Source of the DNA: Anastrepha obliqua
Taxonomy: Eukaryota; Arthropoda; Insecta; Diptera; Tephritidae
Length of the DNA: 64,000 bases
Direction: 5' to 3'
NCBI RefSeq assembly: GCF_027943255.1
Contig: NC_072892.1
Coordinates: 23,769,792-23,833,791 of the forward strand
Shown: one piece after another, positions 1 to 9,799 of the stretch
Position numbering within the stretch: the stretch's first letter is position 1
Layout: every line of letters begins with the position of its first letter
Translations under genes and position numbers: made by a program
The notes under the pieces: generated by a model
The model's input: the letters and a program-made list of their open reading frames with translations, nothing else
Databases searched by the model: none
What the model was told of the DNA's origin: nothing

Positions 1-640
1 TTGCCATTCGCTTTTGCATGTTGTATTTGTTTTTTATGTATGTGTATTCTTTTTTTTTTTTTGTGTGTAAACTCACAAATTAGCAATTGTTAGACAAATT
101 TAGTCATTGCCTTCTGTTTTTGTCTCAGCTGTACTTCATCACTGTGTCGCCGCCTCTTCAGCCACTTAGCGGACGCGCCATGCAACAACAATTATATCGG
201 AAATTTAAACAAAATCAAGTTGTTGTTGTGGTTGTTGCTTTTTGTTAATCTTCTTCTTTTCTTCCATTTCATACTCTCCTCCTTTTATTTGTTTGTTATT
301 TTGTTTTTCATCATTTTGCTTGTTGCTCTGGCAGCAGATCGCTATTTGTTATTTTATTTGTTGTTGATCATAAATTAGCCGCTTCCAAATGGCATTGTGC
401 GATGACGGTTTTACGAAATTGTCAAGGTCGTAGTACCAATGTTTATTGTTAATAAAACTATATACAAGTTTACACTTGTCTGCGCCGATATTTGTTGTTA
501 TTTTAATGATGCGTCTTGCGGCTATTTTACAGGAAATTACATAGCAAGCTGGATAATTGGCGAAAGGTGCCTGTAAATGTGAGGGAGTGGCTGAAAATCA
601 GGGTCTGCAGGAAGAGCCAAGCAGCTTTAAAGACCGTATA
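1..640. other. AT-rich non-coding stretch
   Basis: No gene is visible. The stretch contains T-rich runs and tracts rich in TTG/TGT. Open frames are short and lack splice signals or recognisable motifs. Confidence 0.5.
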
Positions 641-667
641 ATTGGATGAATAATTTTGCGCCACCTT
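641..667. repeat. MITE-A solitary right end
   Basis: The sequence ATAATTTTGCGCCACCTTG is the terminal repeat that closes other MITE-A copies in this window. No matching left end was found upstream and the TA after the end is changed to CA, so this is an orphan terminus. MITE-B begins about 140 bp downstream. Confidence 0.6.
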
Positions 668-808
668 GCATAATACGGCGGCAAGTCTTTCGAGTTAATT
701 TTTGTTGTTTTTATTTTCTTAAAAACTACTGTTCATGCTTCAATGAAATCCGTATAAACCAAACTATGAAAGCATCTAAATTTTCTATACTTTTAGCTAA
801 ATTTTTCG

Positions 809-1163
809 AAGGGTGGTTAAATTTCAAGGGCCCATTCAACATGTGAACCACACCTAAACCTCAACGACACCGTTGGACTTCTTTCTTTGGGATTATTTGA
901 AACAACAATTCAAGAGCTGAAGGATGAGATAATTCGGCACATTAACGGCATAGAACCTCAATTATGCCTCAGCGTCATCGAAAATTTGGAACATCGGATG
1001 CAGGTGCGCCGCCGAGGCCGCGGCGGCCATTTGGCCGATATTTTGCTTCGTACGTAATTGAGCCATACCAATATTATCATAGTAAAAAGAAATGACAATA
1101 ATTTCCTAAAAAAATTGTATTTTATTCAAAATCAACATCGGCCCTTGAAACTTAACTACCCTT
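809..1163 (+). mobile_element. MITE-B copy 1, internally deleted mariner (355 bp)
   Basis: The element has imperfect terminal inverted repeats: GGGTGGTTAAATTTCAAGGG on the left and the inverse of GGCCCTTGAAACTTAACTAC on the right, followed by a TA that fits mariner target choice. Between the ends lies only the last part of a mariner-type transposase. A second copy at 50454-50833 has the same left junction joining the 5' end to the transposase 3' end. Copy 1 has a further loss of about 25 bp after the FLW motif. It cannot move without transposase supplied in trans. Confidence 0.8.
899..1057 (+). pseudogene. C-terminal remnant of mariner-type transposase
   Basis: Fifty-three codons including the stop read IQELKDEIIRHINGIEP and then CLSVIENLEHRM, the C-terminal tail found in mariner/Tc1-superfamily transposases. 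The part just upstream, encoding FFLWDYLK (the box after the last catalytic Asp), is in another frame because about 25 bp are missing relative to 50518-50727. The catalytic Asp residues and the DNA-binding domain are absent, so the product would be inert. Family assignment rests on the tail motif and the flanking inverted repeats. Confidence 0.75.
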
Positions 1164-1259
1164 TATTTGGGTATGTAGTAAAATGGCAGATGAAATTGGA
1201 GTAAAATTAGACCAAGTTTCAAGCGGTTAAAAAAGCGCGTTAATTTTGAGTATTTCGAT

Positions 1260-1289
1260 TAATTGAATGATTAAGTTTGCGCCACCCTG
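1260..1289. repeat. MITE-A solitary right end
   Basis: GATTAAGTTTGCGCCACCCTG matches the MITE-A right terminus with two or three changes. It lies about 100 bp beyond MITE-B copy 1. Together with the orphan end at 641-667 it suggests an old MITE-A cluster that MITE-B invaded, but no left ends survive. Confidence 0.5.
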
Positions 1290-2250
1290 CATTTCTTGGA
1301 AATACAGATACTTGAGAATTGAACGCTAAATGTACGCTACTCCCTTATATGAAACTATTTATATACATACGCGTAGATACACACACACATACATATATAT
1401 ATTTATTATGTCTTTCGCTTCAAATGAATAAATTTAATTGGCCACATCAAAAATGGTTTATTTAAAAAGCTGCTTAACTACAGGAAACGGGTGCTAATTG
1501 CTTGTGGCGAAGTGCAGCGCTTTTGTCAGTTAATACATAGAAAATAATGCCATTTTTGTTGTTTAAAGATTAGTGAAGAAAAAAAATTCTTTTCACTTAT
1601 TACTTCTACACTGAGCTTATTTCTATTGGCGTTTGCGAGCGATTGAAAAAAAGAGAAAAAATGCAACGCGCACACAGAAAAAAATTGCTGTTGGTATATC
1701 CGTAGATAAATTTGTTGTTGCTGACCGCCCGTTGATCGCTTCATATGTACATACATTGCTATGTTGGTTGTTGATCGCCGCTCGAGCGTGTTTTTGTGTT
1801 ATTTTTTGCACTCGTCATTTCACGTAATTTGGCCGATTGCAAAACATTCAAGGTCAGTCGCAGATCGTTCATTGCCAAATTATTCATTTTTAAACATGCC
1901 TGAAGGTGTTCCATCAGCTGAAACCACACACGCTTTCATGCGAATACTTTTGTACGAACGCATTCAAGTGCAATAGAAAATAAACCAAAGTCAAAAGTAG
2001 ATAACAAAAAAATACCAAAAGAAACAATTAAAGAAGTGTCTAAGTTCGGGCGATAGCGAACTTTAACTACCCAGCGCATGATTTCACTGAAATACAACAT
2101 TCCAAAGTTATGGTAACGTAAGGTTCGTCCATAACCGTAAGGTTATTTGAAATAACTCAAAAAGTCGTAGAGATGATGTTTTTAATGATATTTTAAGGTA
2201 TATGCTGACATTTATTTTAAGAAATCTACAAAATAACATACATAGGTATG
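1290..2250. other. Non-coding stretch with CA/TA microsatellite
   Basis: A short (CA)n-(TA)n tract lies near 1380-1405. Overlapping open frames at 1.52-1.98 kb run on both strands, with low-complexity translations and no known motif. I see no supportable gene. Confidence 0.45.
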
Positions 2251-2254
2251 GAGA

Positions 2255-2419
2255 TAGAAATCAATATTCCCATTAGGAGCGAGAGTCAATGGGCCTACAT
2301 TCACAAATTCGATTCCATTGAGTTTTTACCCAACAATCTTCCAGGCAGAAATGCATGCCATCAAGCTATGTGTGAGGGATGTATCCGTAGAAAAATTTCT
2401 TCTACAAAAATTGCACTAA
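2255..2419 (+). pseudogene. LINE RNase H fragment
   Basis: From 2336 the plus strand reads IFQAEMHAIKLCVRDV and stops at 2417-2419. This is the conserved block around the second catalytic residue (Glu of QAE) of the RNase H domain found in I/R1/LOA-like LINEs. The preceding residues (SIEFLPNN) continue the match in a frame shifted by one base. No first-Asp motif (TDGS) or third-Asp motif (SDSQ) is present. It is a short dead scrap with no flanking LINE sequence that I can recognise. Confidence 0.55.
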
Positions 2420-3215
2420 ATTTTGCAAAATTTAAAATTACCAACAATTCCACTTTAACATTTTTAAGAATTACGTGGAATTAAGTGGTGCGCGCGGCCA
2501 TTAATATATTTTGCCTATTTTTAGCTCCAATTGCCCTCATACCGCGATTGGAATGAGTACAGATTTTCGTTAAGATATATTAAATTTTGCTGAAGCTATT
2601 TATCAAACCGATCAGGAGTAATCGCACAGCTCCGCTCGATGCTCACTATTCGACAATTTTCGAGCTTCAGCTTGAGTACAATGAGCTTTTCGAGTGATTC
2701 AAGCAAAACTTTTGATTACATATTTTATTAGAAAGTTTTCTAGTTTTACTAATTCTTTCTACACCGTGACAACGTCGTTGGAAAACTGAAGAAATCTTAA
2801 TAAATAAATTTGACAATTTTTGTTTAGCTGCTCAAATTATTCAAAAGCTCGAACATTTCAAACAAACATTTTTGTACTAGTTAAGCACTGAACAAGGCGC
2901 ATTCATTAAAGGTGGAGGCACTAGACCAACAACAGTATTTTGTACGTTTGATTGTAACGGAAAAGTATTGGCAATGTAGAAAACAAAGAATGAATTCGCC
3001 TTGCTGCTTTCTGGGCTGACGGTCACATGGATACGGCGAAAGAAAAAAAAAATACAAATCAGCTGATTCGCCGAAACCAACTTTAATAGATTCGCCTTGG
3101 CACTGAACGAGTTTCGAGTGCTGGAGCGCTAATATCTACACACGTCTACTTCTATTCGCTTAGATGGGCAACGATCAAACAATGCGCAAAGAAAGTTAAA
3201 AACACTAGTGAGCTA
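2420..3215. other. Non-coding stretch upstream of a candidate promoter
   Basis: No gene or repeat family is recognised. The last 150 bp are less AT-rich than their surroundings and lead into the TATA motif at 3226. Confidence 0.4.
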
Positions 3216-3275
3216 GCCTGCACGGGTATAAAAACTAACACACTTTGAAATAAAAGAGAAGAGCAACAGTTTTTT
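3216..3275 (+). promoter_or_regulatory. Candidate TATA-type core promoter
   Basis: GGGTATAAAAACTAAC is a near-ideal metazoan TATA box in an otherwise balanced GC context. A start would be expected about 30 bp downstream, near the CAACAGT at 3264. An A-rich leader follows. No canonical arthropod initiator (TCAGT) sits at the expected spacing, although one (TCAGTG) occurs near 3493. This is inference from motif and context only. Confidence 0.3.
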
Positions 3276-3725
3276 ATGCGAGTTTTTGCAATGCCGGTAG
3301 ATTGCTTTGTTTGTTGTTGGGGTAGTAGCGCGAGGCCGCATCGACAGTTAATACCAATGCAAATAGCAACAAAACGCTGTAGGTAGCTAACAAGAAGAAG
3401 AGAAGAAGAAAGACCAAATAAAGGAAGATGTAAAGCTACAACAACAAAAACATAATAAGAAAAGGATTGCCGCGCGATAATTATAAATTATTCAGTGCGA
3501 ATTGCGAAAAAAATTGAAATGAACTGAATCGTAAAATATTAAAAAAAAAAAAATAGAAAATACTAACAAAATACGAAAAGCCAGCAAACTGGCTTAAAAA
3601 GAGTTAGAAGTAAAAAAGTCTTAGTAAAAAAACAATAATTTTCGTTGCTGGCGATTTGGCGCATTTAATTATACGCCAAATTAACAAAGTTTATAAAAAT
3701 AATGATGAATTCCGGCGGGTGTATG
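3276..3725 (+). other. Possible 5'UTR and first coding codons
   Basis: Downstream of the TATA motif lies a 430-bp leader with CAA/GAA-rich text typical of fly 5'UTRs, although it holds several upstream ATGs. At 3702 two consecutive ATG codons begin MMNSGG, after which a GTGTAT sequence could serve as a weak splice donor. If not spliced, the frame runs into the (TG)n tract and soon stops. No downstream plus-strand exon could be linked to it. It could equally be ordinary intron sequence. Confidence 0.2.
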
Positions 3726-3728
3726 ACT

Positions 3729-3748
3729 TTGTGTGTGTGTGTGTGTGT
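3729..3748. repeat. (TG)n microsatellite
   Basis: About ten TG dinucleotides in a row, immediately after the possible first-exon codons. Confidence 0.9.
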
Positions 3749-3769
3749 TTTGCATTGACGTGATGTCAT

Positions 3770-4457
3770 CAATGCAAATGAGTAAATATAAAATACTTGC
3801 AATTCATAAATAAGAAAAAGAAGAGATTAAAATGTATTCTATGATATAAGCAAAGGGAAAGGCAGCAAATGAGAATTGAGAGTCTTGCAGAATTAATGGC
3901 GCAGAGTCATAATCTAGCGAATAATAAAGCCAACCTTAGTTAGTAAAATACTAAAAGGCTAAGAGAAAAGTGACTTTATTTTGAATACCTATCAGGAAGT
4001 CATGGTCAGTTTATTATTATTATTATTTATTATTCCATTATCAATGGAATCGATACTAAAGTGGCGACACTGCAAAAAAGCGATGTCATGTTGGGGGGGA
4101 AAGTATTGTACACCAACTGATGAATATTCATATTTTGACGGATGATTTTTTTAAATTACGGATTTTGTATTTTAACTAAGAATTTTTTTAATTAATTTTT
4201 TTTTTATTGTGGGAAATATTGTAAATCAGCTGATGCATATTCATATTTTAACTACGGATTTTGTTTTAATTCCTAACAAAAAGTGGCTTTGACGTTAGCA
4301 GTCATTAAAAACAACTTTTAAGCGAGAGTCCATGCTTTTATACGAAGAAAAAGCAGAAAAATAAGAAAACGTCGACAAATGAAGCAGAATATTTTACTTG
4401 AAATTCAAGAATACCTTAATTTATAGAATAGTATCCCACTTATTTTCTGAATACACA
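3770..4457. other. AT-rich non-coding stretch
   Basis: No gene is seen. GGGAAA/GGGGGAAAGTATTGTA... and GGGAAATATTGTA..., each followed by a similar GATGAATATTCATATTTT-like segment (near 4095 and 4210), suggest a short diverged direct repeat. Confidence 0.35.
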
Positions 4458-4589
4458 CAAGGTGGCGCAAAATTAATCAACCTATGCGCTTAGTAAAAGT
4501 CAAATTAAAGATTTTCATCACTCAAAATCAATTTTTTGTTTACTAAAAAGTTATTAAAAAAAATGGATGACTAATTTTGCGCCACCTTG
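4458..4589. mobile_element. MITE-A copy (132 bp)
   Basis: Starts CAAGGTGGCGCAAAATTAAT and ends with the near-perfect inverse, followed by TA. The interior is AT-rich and non-coding, with the ATTTTCATCACTCAAAATC block shared with the copy at 20826-21061. It is a non-autonomous Tc1/mariner-type element, inferred from TA insertion and terminal inverted repeats. Confidence 0.85.
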
Positions 4590-4798
4590 TACACATATAT
4601 TACATATAGATATAACTTGAAACATGATGTAAAAACAAACCAATCGTAAATAGTTTTCAAATATTTCCAAACCGACTACGAGTATTTAATTAAAATTCCT
4701 TTCAGAAGGCCAGAAAATACCAACATAATTGGGCTGCATTCACACAGGAATGCTTGAGGGCCAGCAGAGAACTTTTATGTGAAACTGTGATTATGAGG

Positions 4799-5400
4799 CT
4801 AAACTGAGTGAAAGGATAACTGTTTTGAGCTTATGTATTGTTGTTTTTGTTGTGGTTGCAGCAATACAAGCGCTGCCATCGAAGTGTTGCCTTCGTCTAA
4901 CCCATCTAAAGGTAGGCCCAGGAAACATGGTGCTTGGGCAGGTTGGGTCCAGAGGGAGAGAGGTGTTAGGTGAGTGGGTTTAGAGGCGAATATGAAAAGG
5001 TTGTTAGTGTCGTGCGGGGTGCCTTCACACGCCGGACATATGTTTGGTATGTCGGGGCCAATTCTGGATAAGTAGGAGTTTAACCTGCTACCATATCCAG
5101 AACGTAAATGTGTCAGTGTTACGTGGATCTCACGGGGAAGCGGGAGCTCTAAAACTGCTCTAGGTGGTGGTGGGACTCCGATTACGGCGTTCGGTGGTCG
5201 GGAGCTTAATAAGGTGGTGATGGTCTTCTGATGAATGTCGTTTATTGTCTGTCTAAACACTGTCTCTGGTCCAGTGTATGGCTGTTCGTTTTGTCCTGGA
5301 TCTCATCGGCTTATGTCTAGCATACCTGCTTCTGGTACCGGAATTCTACTTAGGCGATGCTTAGTTATTAGTGGTAAGACGTGAGCTTAAAAGGTGGTAA
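4799..5400 (-). pseudogene. Jockey-type LINE, C-terminal fragment
   Basis: The minus strand is open for about 150 codons. It contains LRSGYGSRLNSYLSRI, then the zinc-knuckle-like CPACEGTPHDTNNLF (Cys-x2-Cys...His), then FLGLPLDGLDE close to the end. This is the C-terminal tail of Jockey-clade reverse transcriptase ORFs. The sequence after the stop is rich in CAA triplets, like LINE 3' ends of this type. The reverse transcriptase core is missing; about 140 bp upstream of the open frame (5260-5400) probably belong to the element but are broken. Non-functional 5'-truncated copy. Confidence 0.75.
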
Positions 5401-5599
5401 GTTGCAGCATCTCCAAAATTGAAGAAGCAACGAGGAAAAATATTAAAATTATTACAATACCAGTACATATTTTTGATTTTGTAGATAGGAGCGCCTACTA
5501 GAAAGAAGTAGTCATATAATACAATATTTCAGCACGTTAATGATCTAAAGCACACGCGCCAATCTCAATCCGATAGTGAAAATGTGCACCGATCGTGAA

Positions 5600-5787
5600 A
5601 CTACTTTTGAAACAATGGCAAACAGCCTACAGTTTTATGACGCGTCCGAACGGCAGATGGTTTTCATGACTCGGAGGCTCTTGGCCTTACCTGCCGATGG
5701 GCGACTGCTAGTACAAACACCTTTTTCTGTCATTTGCAGGCTGCGCCGAATCGTAGTCACGCACGAACCGATTTGGTTACGTTAGTA
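5600..5787 (-). mobile_element. SINE-1 copy, diverged
   Basis: Matches the SINE-1 pattern in reverse: CCTACAGTTTTATGACGC, then CGAACGGCAGATGG, then the GCCTTACCTGCCGATGGGCGA block, and finally the tRNA-like head GTAGTCACGCAC with GGTTACG at the right end. The box B equivalent (around 5740) is strongly diverged. Internal segments are shortened. No target-site duplication is clear. Confidence 0.65.
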
Positions 5788-5920
5788 GCAAACCAAAGTA
5801 TTGTGTATGAAAATATAGAAAATTCCTTGAGTTTGGTGTACAAATGTTTTACATAACTCCGTACATGCGAGTTTTTTCCATAAGATTTCATAAGATTTGA
5901 GTATGAGATGCAAATACATA

Positions 5921-6121
5921 CAGTGGCACAGTAAAGTCTACATACCCCATTGAAAAGTGAGGTTTGGAGATTTCTGTGAACATTGTAGCATTAGAATATA
6001 TTCCAAACAAATCCAATCTAACAACAAACAATAAATTTTAACAAAAAAATTTTAATCCAAAAATATTTATTAACAAAAACAAACAAAATTCATTTTCCAA
6101 ACACAGAAAAGTCTGCATACG
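5921..6121 (+). repeat. Left terminal inverted repeat of the Tc1 element
   Basis: Outer transposase-site-like motif at 5928-5945 and inner motif at 6102-6120 in direct orientation. Pairs with 7311-7511. Confidence 0.9.
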
Positions 6122-6263
6122 GCTTTCTAGTGGAGTACACAAAATGCAGTTCTGTACTCAAACAGTGCTACCAATCACTTCAGGCGTCTTTACTAGATAC
6201 CGTTAGTTAGAAAGAAGTTTAGTTCTTCGATATTAATATTGTAGCTGTGTTAATTTAACCAAA

Positions 6264-7261
6264 ATGGGTAAAGAAATCTGTGTTAAAGTACGTGAGCTAA
6301 TTGTGAAATATTATAAGGAAAAAAATCTTTAAGAGAGATTGGAGAACTGGTCGGACATCCAAAATCAAGCATTCAAACAATTATTCGGAAATATAATCAC
6401 ACTAATAGTGTAGAAAACAAACCAAGAAGTGGTCGCCCACCTAAACTGACTCCTCGTGCTAAGCGAAAAATATTGTTAGACGTGCAAGAAAATCCAAGAA
6501 TAACAGCAATAGAAATTGCAAAAACCCTGAAAAATCAGGATATTGCTTCACTGCATCCAGAAACGGTGAGACATTTATTGAGAAGCAATGGAATCCACAA
6601 CCGTATGCCTCGAAAGAAGCCATTCATCAGCAAAATAAATATGGTGAAACGAGTCGAATTTGCTAAGAAATATATTGATCCATACGAAGATTTTTGGGCT
6701 TATGTTTTATTTAGTGACGAAAGCAAGTTCAACTTGTTTGGCTATGATGGCAAACAAAAAGTATGGCGTCGAAATAATGAAGCATTATTGCCCAAAAACT
6801 TGCTTCCTACGGTGAAGCACGGTGGTGGCTCCATAATGGTTTGGGGCTGCATGTCAGCAGCTGGGGTGGGTAATTTTGGACATTGGGTATATTTGGACAT
6901 TCTCAAAGATAATTTGAAGCAATCCACGAGTAAACTGGGTCTTACGGCGGGTTGGTACTTTCAGCAAGATAACGACCCAAAACATACCGCTGGTGTTGTC
7001 AAAGAATGGCTACTATATAATGTGCCCCATCAACTTCATTCCCCACCCCAGTCACCGGATTTGAACCCCATAGAGAATTTATGGGATGAATTGGATCGTC
7101 GCATTAGGAAAAGGACAATTAAAAATAAACAGGACCTCAAAAATGCTTTACTTGAAGAGTGGAATTTAATTTCGAATAATTACACAAAAGTATTCTTAAA
7201 TTCCATGCAAAATAGATTAAATGCTGTTCTAGAAAGTCGTGGCGGACCCACCAAGTATTAA
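6264..7261 (+). pseudogene. Tc1-family transposase with a single frameshift
   Basis: The ATG at 6264 opens MGKEICVKVRELIVKYYKEK and hits TAA at 6330. One missing base in the A-rich run near 6318-6328 would join it to the long frame that runs to the stop at 7259-7261. Combined length is about 332 codons, normal for Tc1. In order: a helix-turn-helix (REIGELVGHPKSSI), a GRPPKL linker of AT-hook type, a second HTH (ITAIEIAKTL), then the catalytic core with Asp in LFSDESKFN, Asp in FQQDNDPKH and Glu in NPIENLWDE. The last two are separated by 34 residues (DD34E). All three catalytic residues are kept. The frameshift could be genuine inactivation or a homopolymer sequencing error. Confidence 0.9.
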
Positions 7262-7310
7262 TTCTGTTGTCTTTTTATTTCCTTTTAAGTGAAACACATA
7301 CATTTTACAA

Positions 7311-7511
7311 AGTATGCAGACTTTTCTGTGTTTGGAAAATGGATTTTGTTCGTTTTTGTTAATAAATATTTTCGGATTAAAATTTTTTTATTAAAATTTA
7401 TTGTTTGTTGTTAGATTGGATTTGTTTGGAATATATTCTAATGCTACAATGTTCACAGAAATCTCGAAACCTCGTTTTTCAATGGTGTATGTAGACTTTA
7501 CTGTGCCACTG
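7311..7511 (-). repeat. Right terminal inverted repeat of the Tc1 element
   Basis: Inverse of 5921-6121, with the inner motif at 7311-7330 and the outer motif at 7488-7507. Confidence 0.9.
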
Positions 7512-7513
7512 TA

Positions 7514-8251
7514 TGTCCTCGTTTGTGCTCACCACTGTATATGAAACTTCATTTTTTCACTTTTGCACTCAGATAAATCCCTACTTCAATGCCTGATGCA
7601 TTAAGTTTAAAAAATTTTTCCATCATAAAATTCTGACCTTAGAGTTAAAAAAGCATTGACACAAAAATTCATTTCATTGACCGCAGACGCGCATGTACGT
7701 GTGTGAGTTATACTAAACCACTGTTCACCTGTAATTATTTCATAATAATATAAAGCGAACACAGTAAAGCAATTCAAGAAGGAACAATAAAATCCGGTAA
7801 TGAGAACAACTGTGCGCCTGATATGCATTTAAATTGCGCAGGAAATAAAATTTTGCCGAAAAGGTAATGAATGCAATTTAAGTAGCTCATACATATTTAC
7901 AATTATATAGCTATGTATGTCTGTAAGCATGTATGTATACAAATATATAGTTCGGCATGCAAATATATAAGTATGTATAAGTGAGGTAAAGGCGAAATGA
8001 ATTTATGTAAATATTGAAAGCCGAGTATCAATGTCGATTGGCTTGGAACAAATAAGAAGTGGTTTTAAGTATTTGCTAAGTTGATTTTTAAGCAAATGTG
8101 TTTTATTTTGTTTTGTGAAATATGTTTTCTGATAAAAAGAAGAAGTTTTTTAGCATTTAATTGAGTAGATTAATTTGCACTGAACGTCACAACTGAAGCT
8201 ACCATGGAAGTGGTGCATACTTTCGTAAAGAAACACCGTCGAAAACATATA
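7514..8251. other. Non-coding stretch
   Basis: Contains TATG/ATAT-rich tracts near 7890-7980. No gene or repeat family is recognised. Confidence 0.4.
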
Positions 8252-8416
8252 CAAGGTGGCACAAAATTAATCACCCTATCAGAAGATTTAAAGTTTTTGC
8301 AAACAAACAAACAATGAGGTGATCAAAATAAAGATTTCCTGCACACAAAATCATTGTTTATTTAGTAAAAAACTTATTAAAAAACAAAGTTGGATGATTA
8401 ATTTTGCGCCACGGTG
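8252..8416. mobile_element. MITE-A copy (165 bp)
   Basis: Starts CAAGGTGGCACAAAATTAAT and ends TTAATTTTGCGCCACGGTG, flanked on both sides by TA. The interior is non-coding and carries the TCAAAATAAAGATTT block shared with other copies. Confidence 0.88.
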
Positions 8417-9681
8417 TATTTATGTGTATAAGGAAAATCTCTGCTTGTTTATTTTAATCTATTTGTCCATATAAAATACATACATACATACATATCCACA
8501 TATGGAAATATATTTATGCATTTGTGTATATTTGTCCTTTGACTGCTGCCACAAAAATTAAACAATAAATGAATGCGTGAAAAAACGTGATGAGGCCATT
8601 GAGATTTACTCGCGCTATTTGTTGACAATACGGTGCAAAAGCAACAACAAAGAAGGGAAAAACACATAAACAGTAGAAAAGAAAGAAGAAATTTCGGCAA
8701 CTGAAACAAGCAAAAAGGCAATACACCACACCGTTGTACCGTTATTGGAGATTTTTTGTGATCATCTATTTTGGGAAGCAACCGCATGACGACAGCACAC
8801 GAAGAGCGCAAAGTGGGGAAAACAATAAAAAACAAAACAAAAACAACAGCAACAGAAAATAAGTTATGCAAATAAAGAAATGAGTATAAAGTCAAGAGAA
8901 GGCAGTAGATAAGAGGTAAATATGCCAGCGTTATGTATGCATGCATGAATGCTTGGCTGGGTTGAAGGTGTGGCTCAATTTTTTGTAGTATTGCTGTGTG
9001 AGCTCCTCTCCAGCTGCTTCCTAAGTTCAATTTAAATGAGCTGAAGTGTTTTCTAACAAAAATATACACATACACACATACATATGTATGGGTGTGTGAG
9101 TGCGTGTGTATTTTTGTTAAATGATTAAAAACAGTTGTGAAAAGCACTTAGACGAGTAGTTCTACCACTTGTCACGTCACATTTTATTTATTTGTGCCGT
9201 CAATTAGACCTCAGCTGGGAAAACATTTGCATAACTACATAAATAAAAACATATGCACACACACACATATATGCATACATTTTTTACAAGCGTCTTAACC
9301 AAGACAGTTCGCTGAGGATGCACATCCATACATATGTAAATATATGCGTAGGCATTTACGTAGTGGATGTATGTAAATGTGTGTGTGTGTGGAGGGAAAA
9401 ATATGTCATAAATGCAATGCGTTGCATTTTTGGGGGAAAAATCTTCTATATTTTCGGCGAAAATTATCTTAGAAAAAGCATTGAATAAACATATGTAACT
9501 AAAAGCAATATTTTGGACGTCAGAGTTTTATAAAGAACGTATTTTAAAAGGTGGGGTGAGTCTAAATTTGTGATACGGAACAGTAAGCCAGATGAATAGC
9601 AGGCTTCATTTGTAGAAGTGAGGCCAACCACAATAGACTACGTTGAAAGGCACAGGGCACTTTTTCCAACAAGAAAAAATT
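8417..9681. other. Non-coding stretch with purine-rich plus strand
   Basis: Holds CA/TA microsatellites near 8475-8495, 9060-9110 and 9255-9280, and a GT run near 9378. The AAC/AAG-rich text keeps a long minus-strand frame open, which I reject as a gene. No element was recognised. Confidence 0.4.
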
Positions 9682-9792
9682 GTTTTTTTCCTTGTTCACT
9701 CCCCTCGGGAGTAGGACTTCGAAAATACTTGTATTGCCTTGGTTTCGTTAATCTATTTGATTTTTGGTAGGGTAGGTGATTAGCTTGCCGCT
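9682..9792 (-). repeat. SINE-2/LINE 3'-end repeat, solo copy
   Basis: Read on the minus strand: GCGGCAAGCTAATCACCTAC, then AAATCAAATAGATTAACGAAACC, then CCCGAGGGGAGTGAACAAGG followed by A's. The same three blocks in the same order end the repeat at 13149-13250. It is probably a retroelement 3' end with an A-rich tail. Confidence 0.6.
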
Positions 9793-9799
9793 ATAAAAA

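Larger units (their letters stand above)
5921..7511 (+). mobile_element. Tc1-family transposon, nearly intact, long IR/DR inverted repeats
   Basis: A 1591-bp element begins CAGTGGCACAGTAAAGTCTA and ends with the exact inverse; TA lies on both sides (5919-5920 and 7512-7513). Each terminal repeat is about 200 bp and holds an outer site (ACAGTAAAGTCTACATAC) and an inner variant (ACAGAAAAGTCTGCATAC), the IR/DR arrangement known from some Tc1 elements, where these sites bind transposase. I count about 8 differences between the two 200-bp arms (about 96% identity), so it inserted fairly recently. The single gene between them carries one frameshift. Confidence 0.92.

Noticed and set aside
1526..1976. 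Overlapping 60-76-codon frames on both strands
   Set aside because: Low-complexity translations in AT-rich DNA with no motif or conserved start.
8449..9147. 232-codon minus-strand open frame
   Set aside because: Translation is rich in F, L, C, H, T and Y from purine-rich and CA-repeat DNA on the other strand; no domain, and its start lies in simple sequence.
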